Notes: a model not told the origin generated them from the letters alone. 64,000 nt of DNA from an uncultured beta proteobacterium (GCA_903894155.1 CAITPF010000094.1:47854-111853), one strand, 5' to 3'; counted from the stretch's first letter, positions 27,838 through 37,455 are shown. Program-made: numbers and translations.

Positions 27838-29842
27838 AAAACCGCTTCCTGAGCACGGCGACCATTTCCGGGCTCAGCTGTTTCAGTAGCTCCGCGTTGC
27901 AAGAGCCCTGGCATGGCACACCGCTGCCGGCGAGGTCAGTGAACCGGATGCTTGGGTCGCCCGCGCCATCCTGCGGGCGGCTCGGGTCCATGCTCGGTAC
28001 GGGCATCTGGTGAGCCCCGCTGCCCACCGTGCGGACGTTCGGCGTGCTCTGGCACACGTCCCGATTCACGATTTGCTGGACGGCCACCGCATACTTGCGG
28101 GATTGCGCGGCAGGCGTTCCTGCGGCCACCGCAGGGTCCACATTGGTGGTGACCATCGAGACGGTGTAGTCGCTGTTGAGGTGAATTTCAAACGTGCGGA
28201 ATTGCTGCGGAAAGTCGCGCAACGATGCGGTCTCGACCTGCCAGAAACCGCGCTCGGGTTTCGCGGGGTCAGGCGAGACGAACGCTTTCACGGTGTTCAG
28301 GTGGCGATGCCCGGAGATCCACGCCAGCAGGTTTGGCGTGTCCTGCAAGGTGCTGACCAGGCCCTTGAGATCCACGGCGTTTCGGTGCTCCGGCGGCGTC
28401 TTGTCTTCGTTGAGCCACCACTCCATTTCGGATCCTATCGCAGCCACGCCAATCGGAACGTGCGCCGCGACGATCATGAGCTGGTTGGCGGCCTGCCCGG
28501 CCGCGAGCTCCGCCCGAAGCCAGGCCCAGCGCGCTGCGTCGAGGTAGCCGTGACCATGAATATCATTCGAGCCGTCGTCCTCGGACTGCGTATTGTCCAG
28601 CACGATCACCTTGAGTGGCACATCCGTTTTCGGCACGAAGCTGTAGCACGTGAATCCCGGGCTATTGGCATAGGGGCCTGCCTTGTCCACCAGGTTGAAT
28701 CCGTGCCCGACCGGCCCGGAGGTCGTGGTGAAAAACTCCTGAACCCATTCCGAACGCCGCAGCGAGCGCCGGTTCGCATCCGCAGCGACCGAGGGAGGGC
28801 CTTTCGCGAATGCCGGGCTGGTCGATAGCCCTGCGTAAACAATCTCGCCATAAGGCGTTGTGCCATCAATCAGGCCCGTGTAGTACACGGGACTTGATTT
28901 GAACCCGCGCATGTCGAACAACACGGGGAAGGCCGAAAAGTGCGGTACGAGCGCATCCGCCAAGGACCACACCTGACTGGAAACATAGGACTCGCGTATG
29001 CCCAGGCTCTTGTCGGCGTCCACCGGAAACGATCCGATAAAAAAGTGATCGTGGTTGCCCATCACCTGATACCAGGGAATGGTCTTGTCCAGGCCCGCGG
29101 CCTGATACGGCTTCTGGTAATCGATGGCGTCGGCGCCGACGTGCGCGCCTGAACTGGGTGTGATGACTTTGCCGTCAATCACATCGAGATACCAGCGCAA
29201 TTCGTTGTACTGCGTGGAGTTGCAGGTATCCCCGAGCGAAAGGCCGAAGTCGATCGGATTGCGCTTGTGCAGCGCATTGATCGTCTGGATGGCCGCATCC
29301 AGGACGTGCGTCGTGTACAGCATCACCGGCGAATAGATCGAGGTATTGCCGTAGGCGTAGCGCTCCATCGACTGGAACGCAATCAACTGATTGGGCGCTT
29401 CCTTGTCGGTAATATGAATATCGGAAAACGTAAAGAAATTCGCAAACTTCGCGATTCTGACCGGTTGCGGGTTGCTATAGGACGCGGACAGGATATCGGT
29501 TCTCTGCACCACCGGCAGGCCGGGGCCAAACGTCCAGGCTCCATACCCAAAGGCGTCGTATTTCGCGACGTCGCTGAGCTGGTTGGCCGCCAATCCCCGA
29601 AGATCGACGGGAAAGGAAATCATCCGCTCAACGGTCGTCTTGATCTCCGGGTCGATCCGGTAGGACGCGGGCGATGGCCGGTCGCCCGTGCGCGATGCGT
29701 TTTCCCCTGAGGTCGATTGCGCGAAGGTGGCCGCTGGCAACATCAGCGCGCTGATCGCGCCGATCGAATGTTGAATGAACGCGCGACGCCCCGAAATCAG
29801 GGCCGCGTCGTCCGTGGGACTTGCTTGCTTGCTCTCGTTCAT
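27833..29842 (-). CDS. Tat-exported metallophosphoesterase (TIGR03768-like)
   Basis: A 669-residue protein. Its N terminus has a twin-arginine signal (GRRAFIQHSIGAISALMLPAATFA at about residues 18-41). The five metallophosphoesterase blocks are in order: FSDIHITD, SLGDTCNS, MGNHDHFF, AAHVPIG and SGHRHLNTV. These give the two-metal phosphoesterase centre. It resembles the TIGR03768 group of large metallophosphoesterases of unknown substrate. It acts in the periplasm, could release phosphate from organic esters, and converges with the AEP operon, which also yields phosphate. It follows a Bug gene after 66 bases and has AGGGG before its ATG, so those two may be co-transcribed. Confidence 0.87.
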   Translation of the reverse strand: MNESKQASPTDDAALISGRRAFIQHSIGAISALMLPAATFAQSTSGENASRTGDRPSPASYRIDPEIKTTVERMISFPVDLRGLAANQLSDVAKYDAFGYGAWTFGPGLPVVQRTDILSASYSNPQPVRIAKFANFFTFSDIHITDKEAPNQLIAFQSMERYAYGNTSIYSPVMLYTTHVLDAAIQTINALHKRNPIDFGLSLGDTCNSTQYNELRWYLDVIDGKVITPSSGAHVGADAIDYQKPYQAAGLDKTIPWYQVMGNHDHFFIGSFPVDADKSLGIRESYVSSQVWSLADALVPHFSAFPVLFDMRGFKSSPVYYTGLIDGTTPYGEIVYAGLSTSPAFAKGPPSVAADANRRSLRRSEWVQEFFTTTSGPVGHGFNLVDKAGPYANSPGFTCYSFVPKTDVPLKVIVLDNTQSEDDGSNDIHGHGYLDAARWAWLRAELAAGQAANQLMIVAAHVPIGVAAIGSEMEWWLNEDKTPPEHRNAVDLKGLVSTLQDTPNLLAWISGHRHLNTVKAFVSPDPAKPERGFWQVETASLRDFPQQFRTFEIHLNSDYTVSMVTTNVDPAVAAGTPAAQSRKYAVAVQQIVNRDVCQSTPNVRTVGSGAHQMPVPSMDPSRPQDGAGDPSIRFTDLAGSGVPCQGSCNAELLKQLSPEMVAVLRKRFS

Positions 29843-29908
29843 GGCTTACCCCTGATCCTGCACGTTACCGGAACAGCCCCCTCGCACGACGGCTCCTCGC
29901 GCTCAAGG

Positions 29909-30904
29909 TCAGTCCGCCTTGATTCCCGCCGCCTTGACCACGATGCCATACCGATCAAAATCCGCCTTGATTTCGCTGGCAAACTGCTCTGGTGTCCCTG
30001 GCGACGATACGATGCCAAGCGTATCGAGTTTGGCCTTGACCTCGGGCGTCTCAAGCACCGCGTTCAACTCCCTGTTCAGGTAAGCGATGACGGGGCGCGG
30101 CGTCTTTGACGGCGCAAAGAGGCCAACCCAACCGCTCACGACGAAATCCGGAATTCCGCTTTCGATGAAGGTCGGCACATCGGGAAGCGATGACGCGCGC
30201 TCTTTGCTTGAAACGGCAACGGCATTCAGCCGCCCGGTCTTGATGTGTGGATACGCCCCCGCGACCGCGGTATAGACGAGCGGAATATTGCCGCCCTGCA
30301 CGTCGATCATGGCCTGGCCGCCGCCTTTGTAGGGAATATGCACGAGCCTGGAACCTGTGCGCTGATTCAGGAGCTCCATCCCGACGTGCTGCGGGCTACC
30401 AACGCCCGACGACCCGAAGTTCACGGTCTTGCCCGGCTGCTTGGACAAGGCAATGATTTCCTGCAGCGTCTGGGCCTCAAACTTCGGGTAGGCCACCAAC
30501 ACCAGAATCGTCTCGCCGATCTTGCCGATCGGTGCGAAATCCTTAATCGTGTCAAAAGGCACCGATTCAAAGATGTGCGGGTTGATGACCATCGTGCCGT
30601 CGAACCCAAGGACGAGCGTGTAACCATCCGGCTCCGAAGACGCGACGAGCGCCGAGCCGATATTGCCCGACGCCCCGGGTTTGTTTTCCACGATGATTTG
30701 CTGCCCGATCCGCCTGGACAGTTGCTCGGCGATCAAACGTCCGCTGGTATCCGTGACCCCGCCCGGGGTGAAGGGCACGATCAGCCTGATGGGCTTGTTG
30801 GGGTAGGCTGTCTGCGCAAAGGCCTGAGCGCCAGCGCACACCAGGATGAGCGCAAAGCCGCTGGTCAGCCAGCGAGTCGTAGCCTGAAGGAACTTGCGCG
30901 ACAT
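29909..30904 (-). CDS. Bug/TctC-family periplasmic substrate-binding protein
   Basis: A 331-residue Bug protein with signal sequence WLTSGFALILVCAGAQAFA-Q. It has blocks KPIRLIVPFTPGGVTDTSGRLIAEQL, IIVENKPGASGNIGSAL and EPDGYTLVLGFDGTMVINPH, then VNFGSSGVGSPQHVGMELL and VHIPYKGGGQAMIDVQGG. The ATG at 30904 has GGAG upstream. The frame is open to 31027, but that part lacks a signal peptide and extends into the divergent promoter region. The gene lies upstream of the metallophosphoesterase and is divergent from another Bug gene. Two Bug genes back to back suggest a duplicated or alternately regulated receptor; the ligand is unknown. Confidence 0.9.
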   Translation of the reverse strand: MSRKFLQATTRWLTSGFALILVCAGAQAFAQTAYPNKPIRLIVPFTPGGVTDTSGRLIAEQLSRRIGQQIIVENKPGASGNIGSALVASSEPDGYTLVLGFDGTMVINPHIFESVPFDTIKDFAPIGKIGETILVLVAYPKFEAQTLQEIIALSKQPGKTVNFGSSGVGSPQHVGMELLNQRTGSRLVHIPYKGGGQAMIDVQGGNIPLVYTAVAGAYPHIKTGRLNAVAVSSKERASSLPDVPTFIESGIPDFVVSGWVGLFAPSKTPRPVIAYLNRELNAVLETPEVKAKLDTLGIVSSPGTPEQFASEIKADFDRYGIVVKAAGIKAD

Positions 30905-31004
30905 GGAGTCTCCTCTACCGATCTGCGTTATGTTACGAAAGTGTAGGTCTCTTTTAACGCGGCGCGTCGATCTTCGAACAATCTTCGCGCCGATCGCGCC
31001 TCCC

Positions 31005-31019
31005 GATGCATGCTGCATC
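31005..31019. promoter_or_regulatory. Short inverted repeat between two divergent Bug genes
   Basis: GATGCA-TGC-TGCATC is a perfect repeat with six-base arms in the 199-base gap between the divergent Bug genes. No regulator is encoded adjacent, and the rest of the gap holds no feature I can support. Confidence 0.25.
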
Positions 31020-31103
31020 ATCCGCACAGTGAAACGAATGCCGCCCTCGGTCTGGACGAGATCAGGGCATTCGAAACGAAATTGCTTTCAGGAAAATAAT
31101 TTC

Positions 31104-32096
31104 ATGCACACACCAGAAATATCCCGCCTGCGTCGCCTGACGCTGAAACTGTCCGCCGCCGCCATGACGCTGCTGGTGGCAAGCCCGCCAACGATCGCGG
31201 CCGAGTCCGCGCCGTGGCCCACCAAAGCGGTCACGCTGATGGTTCCCTACGCGTCAGGCGGCGGGACAGATATCATCGCCAGGCTGGTCGGCAGCAAGCT
31301 GTCCGAGATCTGGGGCCAACCGGTCATCGTCGAAAACAAGGCCGGCGCCAACGGCGTAATCGGCTCGGCAGAAATCGCCAGGTCCGCGCCCGATGGCTAC
31401 AAGATCATGCTGGTGGTTGGCTCGCACGTCATCAATCCGGTCCTGACCAAGAGCGTCCCCTACGATTCTGTCAACGATTTCACGCCGATTACGTTGCTGG
31501 CAGCATCGCCCATGGTGCTGGTGGTGCAAAAGGACGGCAGGTATCCGGACCTCGAAACCTTTATCAAGATCGGCAAGCAAACCGACATCAGCGTCGGGTA
31601 CTCGGAAGGGGCGACGCAGCTCACCGGTGAGCTCATCAAGCAAAAGGCCGGCATCAAGGTGGTGCCCGTTCCGTATAAGGGCGGCGCACCGCTCATGGTG
31701 GACATCATCGGCGGGCATGTCGACGCCGGCGTCACCAGCGTGCTGACCGCGCTCCCGCACGTCAAATCCGGCAAGCTCATGGTGATCGGCACCACCGCCG
31801 AGAAAAAGCTCGAGGTGTTCCCGAACGCCGTCACGTTCAAACAGGCGGGCTACCCGTTGGTTGAAGCCCTGAGCTGGTATGGACTGTTCGGCCCCAAGGG
31901 CATGCCTGCCGACGTTGTCCTGAAAATCAGGGAGGGCCTCGTCAAGGCGACGCAGGATCCTGCCATTGCAAAACAACTCCAAGAGCAGGGCGCCACCGTG
32001 ATACTCAATACGCAGGCCGAGTTCAGAACGTTTCTGGAAGCCGAATTGGTCAAGTGGACCGAGGTCGCCAAGGCGGGGAACATTCAGGCGCAGTAG
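31104..32096 (+). CDS. Bug/TctC-family periplasmic substrate-binding protein
   Basis: A 330-residue Bug protein with a signal peptide (LTLKLSAAAMTLLVASPPTIAA). It has blocks KAVTLMVPYASGGGTDIIARLVG, VIVENKAGANGVIGSAE, APDGYKIMLVVGSHVINP and VPYKGGAPLMVDIIGGHVDAG. The ATG at 31104 follows CAGGAAAA; the longer open frame from 30894 overlaps the divergent gene and lacks a signal. It appears to be a single-gene unit, because a hairpin with a T-rich tail follows 14 bases after the stop. Confidence 0.9.
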   Translation: MHTPEISRLRRLTLKLSAAAMTLLVASPPTIAAESAPWPTKAVTLMVPYASGGGTDIIARLVGSKLSEIWGQPVIVENKAGANGVIGSAEIARSAPDGYKIMLVVGSHVINPVLTKSVPYDSVNDFTPITLLAASPMVLVVQKDGRYPDLETFIKIGKQTDISVGYSEGATQLTGELIKQKAGIKVVPVPYKGGAPLMVDIIGGHVDAGVTSVLTALPHVKSGKLMVIGTTAEKKLEVFPNAVTFKQAGYPLVEALSWYGLFGPKGMPADVVLKIREGLVKATQDPAIAKQLQEQGATVILNTQAEFRTFLEAELVKWTEVAKAGNIQAQ

Positions 32097-32109
32097 GCCG
32101 GGCGCTGGT

Positions 32110-32133
32110 AGCTACCAACTATTGTTGGTAGCT
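32110..32133 (+). terminator. Rho-independent-like terminator after a Bug gene
   Basis: A ten-base-pair stem (AGCTACCAAC and GTTGGTAGCT) with a four-base loop TATT starts 14 bases after the Bug stop codon. A T-rich stretch (ATTTTATTTATTT) begins seven bases after the stem. The stem is strong; the tail is a little distant. Confidence 0.6.
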
Positions 32134-32278
32134 GTCACCCATTTTATTTATTTCATGTCACGCATGACCTGGTAGTACTAAACTCTGCCTAACCATGCCA
32201 CCCCAACGTACCCCTCGAGAAACAAGACTCCGCGAAAGCAAAAGGCCTGCGTTGATCGAACTGCCGTCATGAAACGCG

Positions 32279-35200
32279 ATGCCCGTCGCCAGGTTGAAAT
32301 TGCCGACGCTGCCGCTGATGTTTAAATCACCATCGACTCTGTTGCGTCCCAATCAATTTCCCTACCGGGGAAATCGACGGGTGCTGTATCTTGGCGGGTT
32401 GAGCCTCGTGCTGCTCGTGGCATTGAGCGTTGTGACGGTCATGTTGTACCTGCGCGAACAAACTGAAAATCGGTTGATCCGCGATTCGCAATCCATGGTG
32501 AGATCCCTGGAGCTTATGTTCGAGGGGCAGATTGATACCGTAAACGTCACGTTGCTGGCGTTGTCCAGCGCGATCGGTCAGGCCGTTTATGTCAATCACG
32601 CGGGCGCAAAGGAGGTTGACCAATATCTGAATCTCATTCGGACAGGTCTGCCGGAAACCGATGTGATCCGGGCCACCGACGAGCAGGGTGAAATGCTCTA
32701 TGGGCAGGGTATCCCTTATCGACCGACGAGCATCGCCGATCGGGAGTATTTTCAGCAGCTGCGCGATCACCCCGATCTCGGGATGTTGATGGTTCCTCCC
32801 ATCGTCGGCAGACTTGATCAGGTGTGGCGATGGCCCTTCGTGCGTCGAATCAACAAGCCGGATGGTTCGTTCGGTGGCATCGTCCTGGCCAGCGTTCAAA
32901 TCCCCGACATTTTGGGCTTGTTTGAGCGGGTCAAACACGGCTCCGGCGGATTTATTGCGCTTCGTGGCAAGGATTTGAGCCTGATTGCACGCTACACCGG
33001 CGGCGAGCACCGGATTCCATTTGGCGATCGAAGCGTCTCCCCGCGTTTTCTTGAAGCGCTCAGGATTGATCCGCGTGAGGGAACCTACCGCTTTGGCGCC
33101 GAGGGCAGCGTCGATCGCGAAAGTCGCATCTACTCCTATCGCGTCAATCCCAAGTACGGCTTTGTCATCATCGATGGCATTAACGTTGATGCGGCATTTG
33201 CAGATTGGCGTTCGCAGACCTCCATCGCGAGCGCTGCGGTCGTTGCCTTTGCCCTGGGCGTGCTCCTGCTGCTGAGACTCGTGAACAATAGCTGGACGCG
33301 CGAGGAGCGTGTAATCGCCTTGCGCAATGAATCGGAATTGAAACTGGCCGAAAGTGAAGAGCGTAATCGGCTCACGGTGAACTACAACCGATCGGTCATC
33401 CTGCAGATTGATCCGGGCGATGGACGGATTGTCGATGCCAATGACGCCGCCTGCAATTTTTATGGCTGGTCAAAACCTGAGCTGTGTGCAAAGTTCATCA
33501 CCGATCTCAATATGCTTGATCCCAGGAAGGTCGCAGAAGAGTTTCACGCTGCAGCCAGAGAGGAGCGCAACTACTTCGTGTTTCCGCATCGATTAAAAAG
33601 CGGCGAAACCAGAACGGTCGAGGTCTACTCCACACCCATTACCGTTCAGGGCAAAACAACACTGGTCTCCAACATTCACGATATTACTGCGCGCCTGGCG
33701 ACCGAAAAAGCGCTGATTCTGGAATCCTCCAGCCGGGAAGCGTTGCTCGAAATTGCCACCGATGGTATTCAGATCATCGATGCGAACGGGCAGCTGCTGG
33801 AATGCAGCCGGTCGTTCGCCGCGATGCTGGGGTATACAAAAGAAGAGGTGCTACGCCTGAACGTCAGGGATTGGGATAACGAATTCCTCCAAGACCAGTT
33901 TTCCGGATTATTTTCCGACGTCAGCAAGCCACCAAAGACCTTCGAGACGGTGCATCGCCGAAAAGACGGAACGCTCATTGACGTAGAAATCAGCGCCAAT
34001 GCCGTGCAAATCAGCGGGACGAGTTGCATCTACGCCTCTGCGCGCAACATCACCGCGCGCAAGGCCGCTGCCGAGCAGCTGCGCAAGCTCTCCCTTGCCG
34101 TGGAGCAAAGTCGAAATGGCGTCATGATTACCGACCTGAATGCCAACATCGAATATGTCAATGGGGCATTTGTCGGCAATTCGGGTTACAGCCGTGAAGA
34201 AGTCCTTGGCCGAAACCCCCGCATGCTGGGCTCCGGAAAAACGCCGCTCAAGACCTACCAGGCCATGTGGAAGGCGTTGAAGCAAGGGCAGGGGTGGAAG
34301 GGGGAGTTCTCCAACAGGCGCAAGGATGGTCACGAATATTCCGAGCTCACCACCGTCAGCCCGCTTCGAAATGACGCCGGAGTCATCACGCACTACGTGG
34401 CGTCAAAAGAGGACGTCACCGAGCAAAAGGCGGTCGAGGCCCACATCCAGCATTTAGCCTATTACGATCAACTGACCGATTTGCCGAATCGGCTGTTGAT
34501 GACGGATCGAGTACGGCAGGCATTAATCCTTCATGATCACAGCGAGCAATATGGCGCGCTGCTATTGATTGACCTGGATCACTTCAAGTTGCTGAACGAC
34601 ACCCTGGGCCACGATGTCGGCGACAAGGTCTTGAAATTAGTCGCCACCCGCTTGCTTGGCTGCGTCGGCGAGGGCAATACGGTTGCCCGTGTTGGCGGTG
34701 ACGAGTTCGTCGTGATGCTTGAGGCGTTGAGCGCCACGGCGTCAGAGGCGGCAGCGATGTCGGAACTGGTTGGCAAGAAGATTATCGAGAGTTTTCAGTC
34801 CGCTTTCGAGATTGGAAACTATTCTCTGCGCAGCTCCCCGAGCATCGGTATTGCCCTGTTTTCGGGCGACCGCCACGACACGGTTGAAAGCGTCTTCAAA
34901 CAGGTCGACCTGGCGATGTACGATGCCAAGGCGGCAGGTAGAAACACGCTGAGATTTTATGAATCCAGAATGCAGGTTGCAGCCTCCGCCCGGGCATCGA
35001 TTGAGACGGATCTGAGATATGCGCTTGTCCAGGACTGGTTCGAGCTTTACTACCAGATTCAGGTGAGCGGCACAGGGAAGGTTGTCGGGGCAGAGGCGCT
35101 GCTGCGCATGCAACACCCGCAGCGGGGGCTCATCGCGCCGGGAGAATTTATTTCCGTCGCCGAGGAATCGGGGTTGATCGTGCCGATCGGCAACTGGGTC

Positions 35201-35764
35201 CTTGAAGCCGCTTGCGACCAATTGGCACAGTGGGCACACGCACCGGAAACGCGCGACCTCACCCTGGCGATCAACGTGAGCGCCCAGCAGTTCCGGGATA
35301 CCAAGTTTGTCGAACGCGTGACGTTCGTTCTGGATCAAACCGGTGCGAATCCCAATCTTCTAAAGCTCGAGCCGACCGAAAGCCTTTTGTTCGAGAACGT
35401 GGAAGAAGCCATTCAGAAGATGTCCGCGTTGCGCGCGATCGGCGTGCATTTTGCGCTGGACGACTTCGGTACCGGATACTCTTCGTTGTCGTACCTGAAA
35501 CGGCTCCCACTGGATCAGATCAAGATCGACCAGTCCTTCGTTCGCGATATTCCGCAAGATGCCAACGCGTGCTCCATCACGACCGCGATCATTTCCCTGG
35601 CGAAGGGCCTGGAACTGGAAGTGATTGCCGAAGGCGTGGAGACCGAGGCGCAGCGCCAGTTTCTGGCCGAGCACGGATGCGCGCTCTATCAGGGGTACCT
35701 GTTTAGTCGCCCGATTCCGTCGGATCAATTCGGCGCACTGGTGAAAAAGCTTTCGGAAAACTAG
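32279..35764 (+). CDS. Membrane sensor with dCache, three PAS, GGDEF and EAL domains
   Basis: A 1161-residue cyclic-di-GMP enzyme. It has a membrane segment at about residues 35-56, an extracytoplasmic Cache-type sensor (about 60-310), and a second membrane segment (about 314-335). PAS domains follow at about 360-480, 485-600 and 600-720, with GGDEF at 806-810 (VARVGGDEF) and EAL at 939-941 (GAEALLRM). The RxxD inhibitory site before GGDEF is replaced by GEGN, so product inhibition is unlikely. All recognised EAL catalytic residues appear present (INVSAQQF, DDFGTGYSS, KIDQSFV, AEGVET), so phosphodiesterase activity is expected. The start is uncertain: ATG at 32279 or 32318, neither with a good ribosome site. 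Base composition is less GC-rich than its neighbours. Confidence 0.92.
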   Translation: MPVARLKLPTLPLMFKSPSTLLRPNQFPYRGNRRVLYLGGLSLVLLVALSVVTVMLYLREQTENRLIRDSQSMVRSLELMFEGQIDTVNVTLLALSSAIGQAVYVNHAGAKEVDQYLNLIRTGLPETDVIRATDEQGEMLYGQGIPYRPTSIADREYFQQLRDHPDLGMLMVPPIVGRLDQVWRWPFVRRINKPDGSFGGIVLASVQIPDILGLFERVKHGSGGFIALRGKDLSLIARYTGGEHRIPFGDRSVSPRFLEALRIDPREGTYRFGAEGSVDRESRIYSYRVNPKYGFVIIDGINVDAAFADWRSQTSIASAAVVAFALGVLLLLRLVNNSWTREERVIALRNESELKLAESEERNRLTVNYNRSVILQIDPGDGRIVDANDAACNFYGWSKPELCAKFITDLNMLDPRKVAEEFHAAAREERNYFVFPHRLKSGETRTVEVYSTPITVQGKTTLVSNIHDITARLATEKALILESSSREALLEIATDGIQIIDANGQLLECSRSFAAMLGYTKEEVLRLNVRDWDNEFLQDQFSGLFSDVSKPPKTFETVHRRKDGTLIDVEISANAVQISGTSCIYASARNITARKAAAEQLRKLSLAVEQSRNGVMITDLNANIEYVNGAFVGNSGYSREEVLGRNPRMLGSGKTPLKTYQAMWKALKQGQGWKGEFSNRRKDGHEYSELTTVSPLRNDAGVITHYVASKEDVTEQKAVEAHIQHLAYYDQLTDLPNRLLMTDRVRQALILHDHSEQYGALLLIDLDHFKLLNDTLGHDVGDKVLKLVATRLLGCVGEGNTVARVGGDEFVVMLEALSATASEAAAMSELVGKKIIESFQSAFEIGNYSLRSSPSIGIALFSGDRHDTVESVFKQVDLAMYDAKAAGRNTLRFYESRMQVAASARASIETDLRYALVQDWFELYYQIQVSGTGKVVGAEALLRMQHPQRGLIAPGEFISVAEESGLIVPIGNWVLEAACDQLAQWAHAPETRDLTLAINVSAQQFRDTKFVERVTFVLDQTGANPNLLKLEPTESLLFENVEEAIQKMSALRAIGVHFALDDFGTGYSSLSYLKRLPLDQIKIDQSFVRDIPQDANACSITTAIISLAKGLELEVIAEGVETEAQRQFLAEHGCALYQGYLFSRPIPSDQFGALVKKLSEN

Positions 35765-35971
35765 GGCTCCTGGCTCGCGGTTGGTCGTCTCTCTTGCACG
35801 CATGAAACGCGACGTTGACTTCTGAGTTGCCCTTTCATAACATTGCGCCACCCGTGAGCCTGAAGTACGCAATACCCACCACACAAATATCGGAGTGAAG
35901 CGCGGGGTTCTGCCTGGAAGGCTGAAGTTCACTCCCGGAGACCATAAGCGCATGATCAATAGGGGAGCCCG

Positions 35972-36379
35972 ATGAACTCCGTCGACGGAATCTGGATGCT
36001 GCAGCAAGCGCACGCCTGGGATGGGAACGGTCAACCCTTAGGCGCGCCTTACGGCCAACGGCCCATGGGCACCATCGTGTTCGAGAACGGCCGGATGCTG
36101 GCCGCTTTGTGCAATGGCGATGCGGATCTGGGGTCGGCGACCCGGCGCGAATACAGCTCCTACGGCGGGACCTACTCGTTCGACGGGAAGATCCTTGAGG
36201 TCCTTGTCGATATCGCATCGGATCCGACGCGCATCGGCGGGCGCCAGGTGCGTGAAGTCGTGCTCGAGGGTCGTCGCATGACCCTGCGGCCCCCGACCCG
36301 CGCCTATGGCGGCGCACCACAACAAAGAGAGCTTCTGTGGGAACGCGTCGCGGATATCCCGGCGCGGCTCGACACTTGA
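35972..36379 (+). CDS. Lipocalin-like domain protein
   Basis: A 135-residue soluble protein with the start of lipocalin-like (PF13924-type) proteins: a G-x-W pattern (DGIWMLQQ) followed by beta-strands including PMGTIVFENGRMLAAL and YSSYGGTYSFDGKILEVLVDIASDP. It has no signal peptide. The ATG at 35972 follows AGGGGAG. The 207 bases before it hold no gene I can support. It is followed 61 bases later by a dehydrogenase gene in the same direction and may share its transcript. The family is found next to small-molecule catabolic genes, but its job is unknown. Confidence 0.7.
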   Translation: MNSVDGIWMLQQAHAWDGNGQPLGAPYGQRPMGTIVFENGRMLAALCNGDADLGSATRREYSSYGGTYSFDGKILEVLVDIASDPTRIGGRQVREVVLEGRRMTLRPPTRAYGGAPQQRELLWERVADIPARLDT

Positions 36380-36390
36380 TCAAGGGCGCG

Positions 36391-36425
36391 ACAAGCCTCG
36401 TCCTTCAGGGCGAGGGGCTGTCAAC
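36391..36425. mobile_element. Possible relic of an IS200/IS605-type element end
   Basis: The hairpin CCTCGTCC-TTCA-GGGCGAGG (36396-36415) is preceded by AAG and followed by GGCTGTCAAC. It resembles the right-end hairpins of IS200/IS605/TnpB elements, which often read AAGCCxCGTCCTTCAGGGCGxGG. There is no tnpA or tnpB frame nearby, so at most a remnant is present. It could equally be an ordinary intergenic hairpin between the lipocalin-like gene and the dehydrogenase. Confidence 0.3.
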
Positions 36426-36440
36426 AGGAACGGGGGCAGC

Positions 36441-37424
36441 ATGACAGACCAGACAAAGCCGGTCGTCGGATTTATTGGCCTGGGCATCATGGGCGCGTCC
36501 ATGGCGTCTAACCTGCAGAAGGCCGGCTATGACATCGTAGTGCACGATATTCGGCGCGAAGCGACTGCCGTTCACGTCGAGGCGGGCGCGCAATGGGCCG
36601 ACTCGCCGCGCGAAGTCGCCGAGCGATCCGAAGTGGTGCTGTCGTGCCTGCCCTCCATCGAGAGCATTGAAGCCGTTGCGTTGGGCAACGCTGGCATCCT
36701 GTCGGGCATTCGCAAGGGACAGGCGTATTTCGAACTCTCCACCAGCTCACCGGACCTGGTCAAACGCCTGTATGCCGCGTTCACCGAGAAGGGCGCGCAC
36801 ATGCTGGACGCGCCCGTCAGCGGCGGCGCGGTCGGCGCAAAACGCGCACGGCTGGCAATCTGGGTGGGAGGTGACAAACCCACGTATCAGCGCTATGAGC
36901 CCGTGCTCCGTGCCATCGGCGACCAGCCGGTACACGTCGGAACCATCGGGACCGGACTCGTCACCAAGCTGGTCAACAACTGTGCCGCGCAGGCGACACA
37001 GGCGGCCATCGCCGAAGTCTTCGTGCTGGGGATCAAGGCAGGCGCAGAGCCGCTCGCGTTGTGGGAGGCGCTGCGCCAGGGCGCGGCAGGCAGGCGCCGC
37101 ACCTTCGACGGGATGATCGACGAGTACCTGCCCGCGCGGTACGACCCACCGAATTCGGCGCTACGCATCGTCCACAAGGACCTGATGATCGCGACAGACT
37201 TGGCGCGGGATCTCAACGTTCCCATGCGCTTTGCCAGTCTGACGCTTGCCGACATCCAGGAAGCGATGCTGCGCGGCTGGTCGGAGCGGGACAGCCGATC
37301 TGTGATGCTGCTACCCCAGGAGCGCGCTGGCGTGTCCGTCCAGGCGAGCGCCGAGGGCATCGAAGAGATTTTGCGGCGCGACCCACCCGCGCCCTCCGAC
37401 TCCAAGCGTGGAACCCTCAAGTAG
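36441..37424 (+). CDS. NAD(P)-dependent beta-hydroxyacid dehydrogenase (3-hydroxyisobutyrate dehydrogenase family)
   Basis: A 327-residue dehydrogenase with the N-terminal Rossmann motif GFIGLGIMGASMASNLQKAG, the substrate-binding block DAPVSGGAVGAKRARLAIWVGG, and the catalytic-lysine region GLVTKLVNNCAAQATQAAIAE. Enzymes of this family oxidise 3-hydroxy acids or reduce semialdehydes such as tartronate semialdehyde. The ATG at 36441 is preceded by a purine-rich GGGGG stretch; the in-frame start at 36306 overlaps the lipocalin-like gene. It heads a run of same-strand genes (Bug, amidohydrolase, Ldh-type dehydrogenase, Bug) that looks like a small hydroxy-acid catabolic unit. Confidence 0.9.
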   Translation: MTDQTKPVVGFIGLGIMGASMASNLQKAGYDIVVHDIRREATAVHVEAGAQWADSPREVAERSEVVLSCLPSIESIEAVALGNAGILSGIRKGQAYFELSTSSPDLVKRLYAAFTEKGAHMLDAPVSGGAVGAKRARLAIWVGGDKPTYQRYEPVLRAIGDQPVHVGTIGTGLVTKLVNNCAAQATQAAIAEVFVLGIKAGAEPLALWEALRQGAAGRRRTFDGMIDEYLPARYDPPNSALRIVHKDLMIATDLARDLNVPMRFASLTLADIQEAMLRGWSERDSRSVMLLPQERAGVSVQASAEGIEEILRRDPPAPSDSKRGTLK

Positions 37425-37455
37425 TCCCGCCGTTCGGCGCCACAAATCTTAAGGA

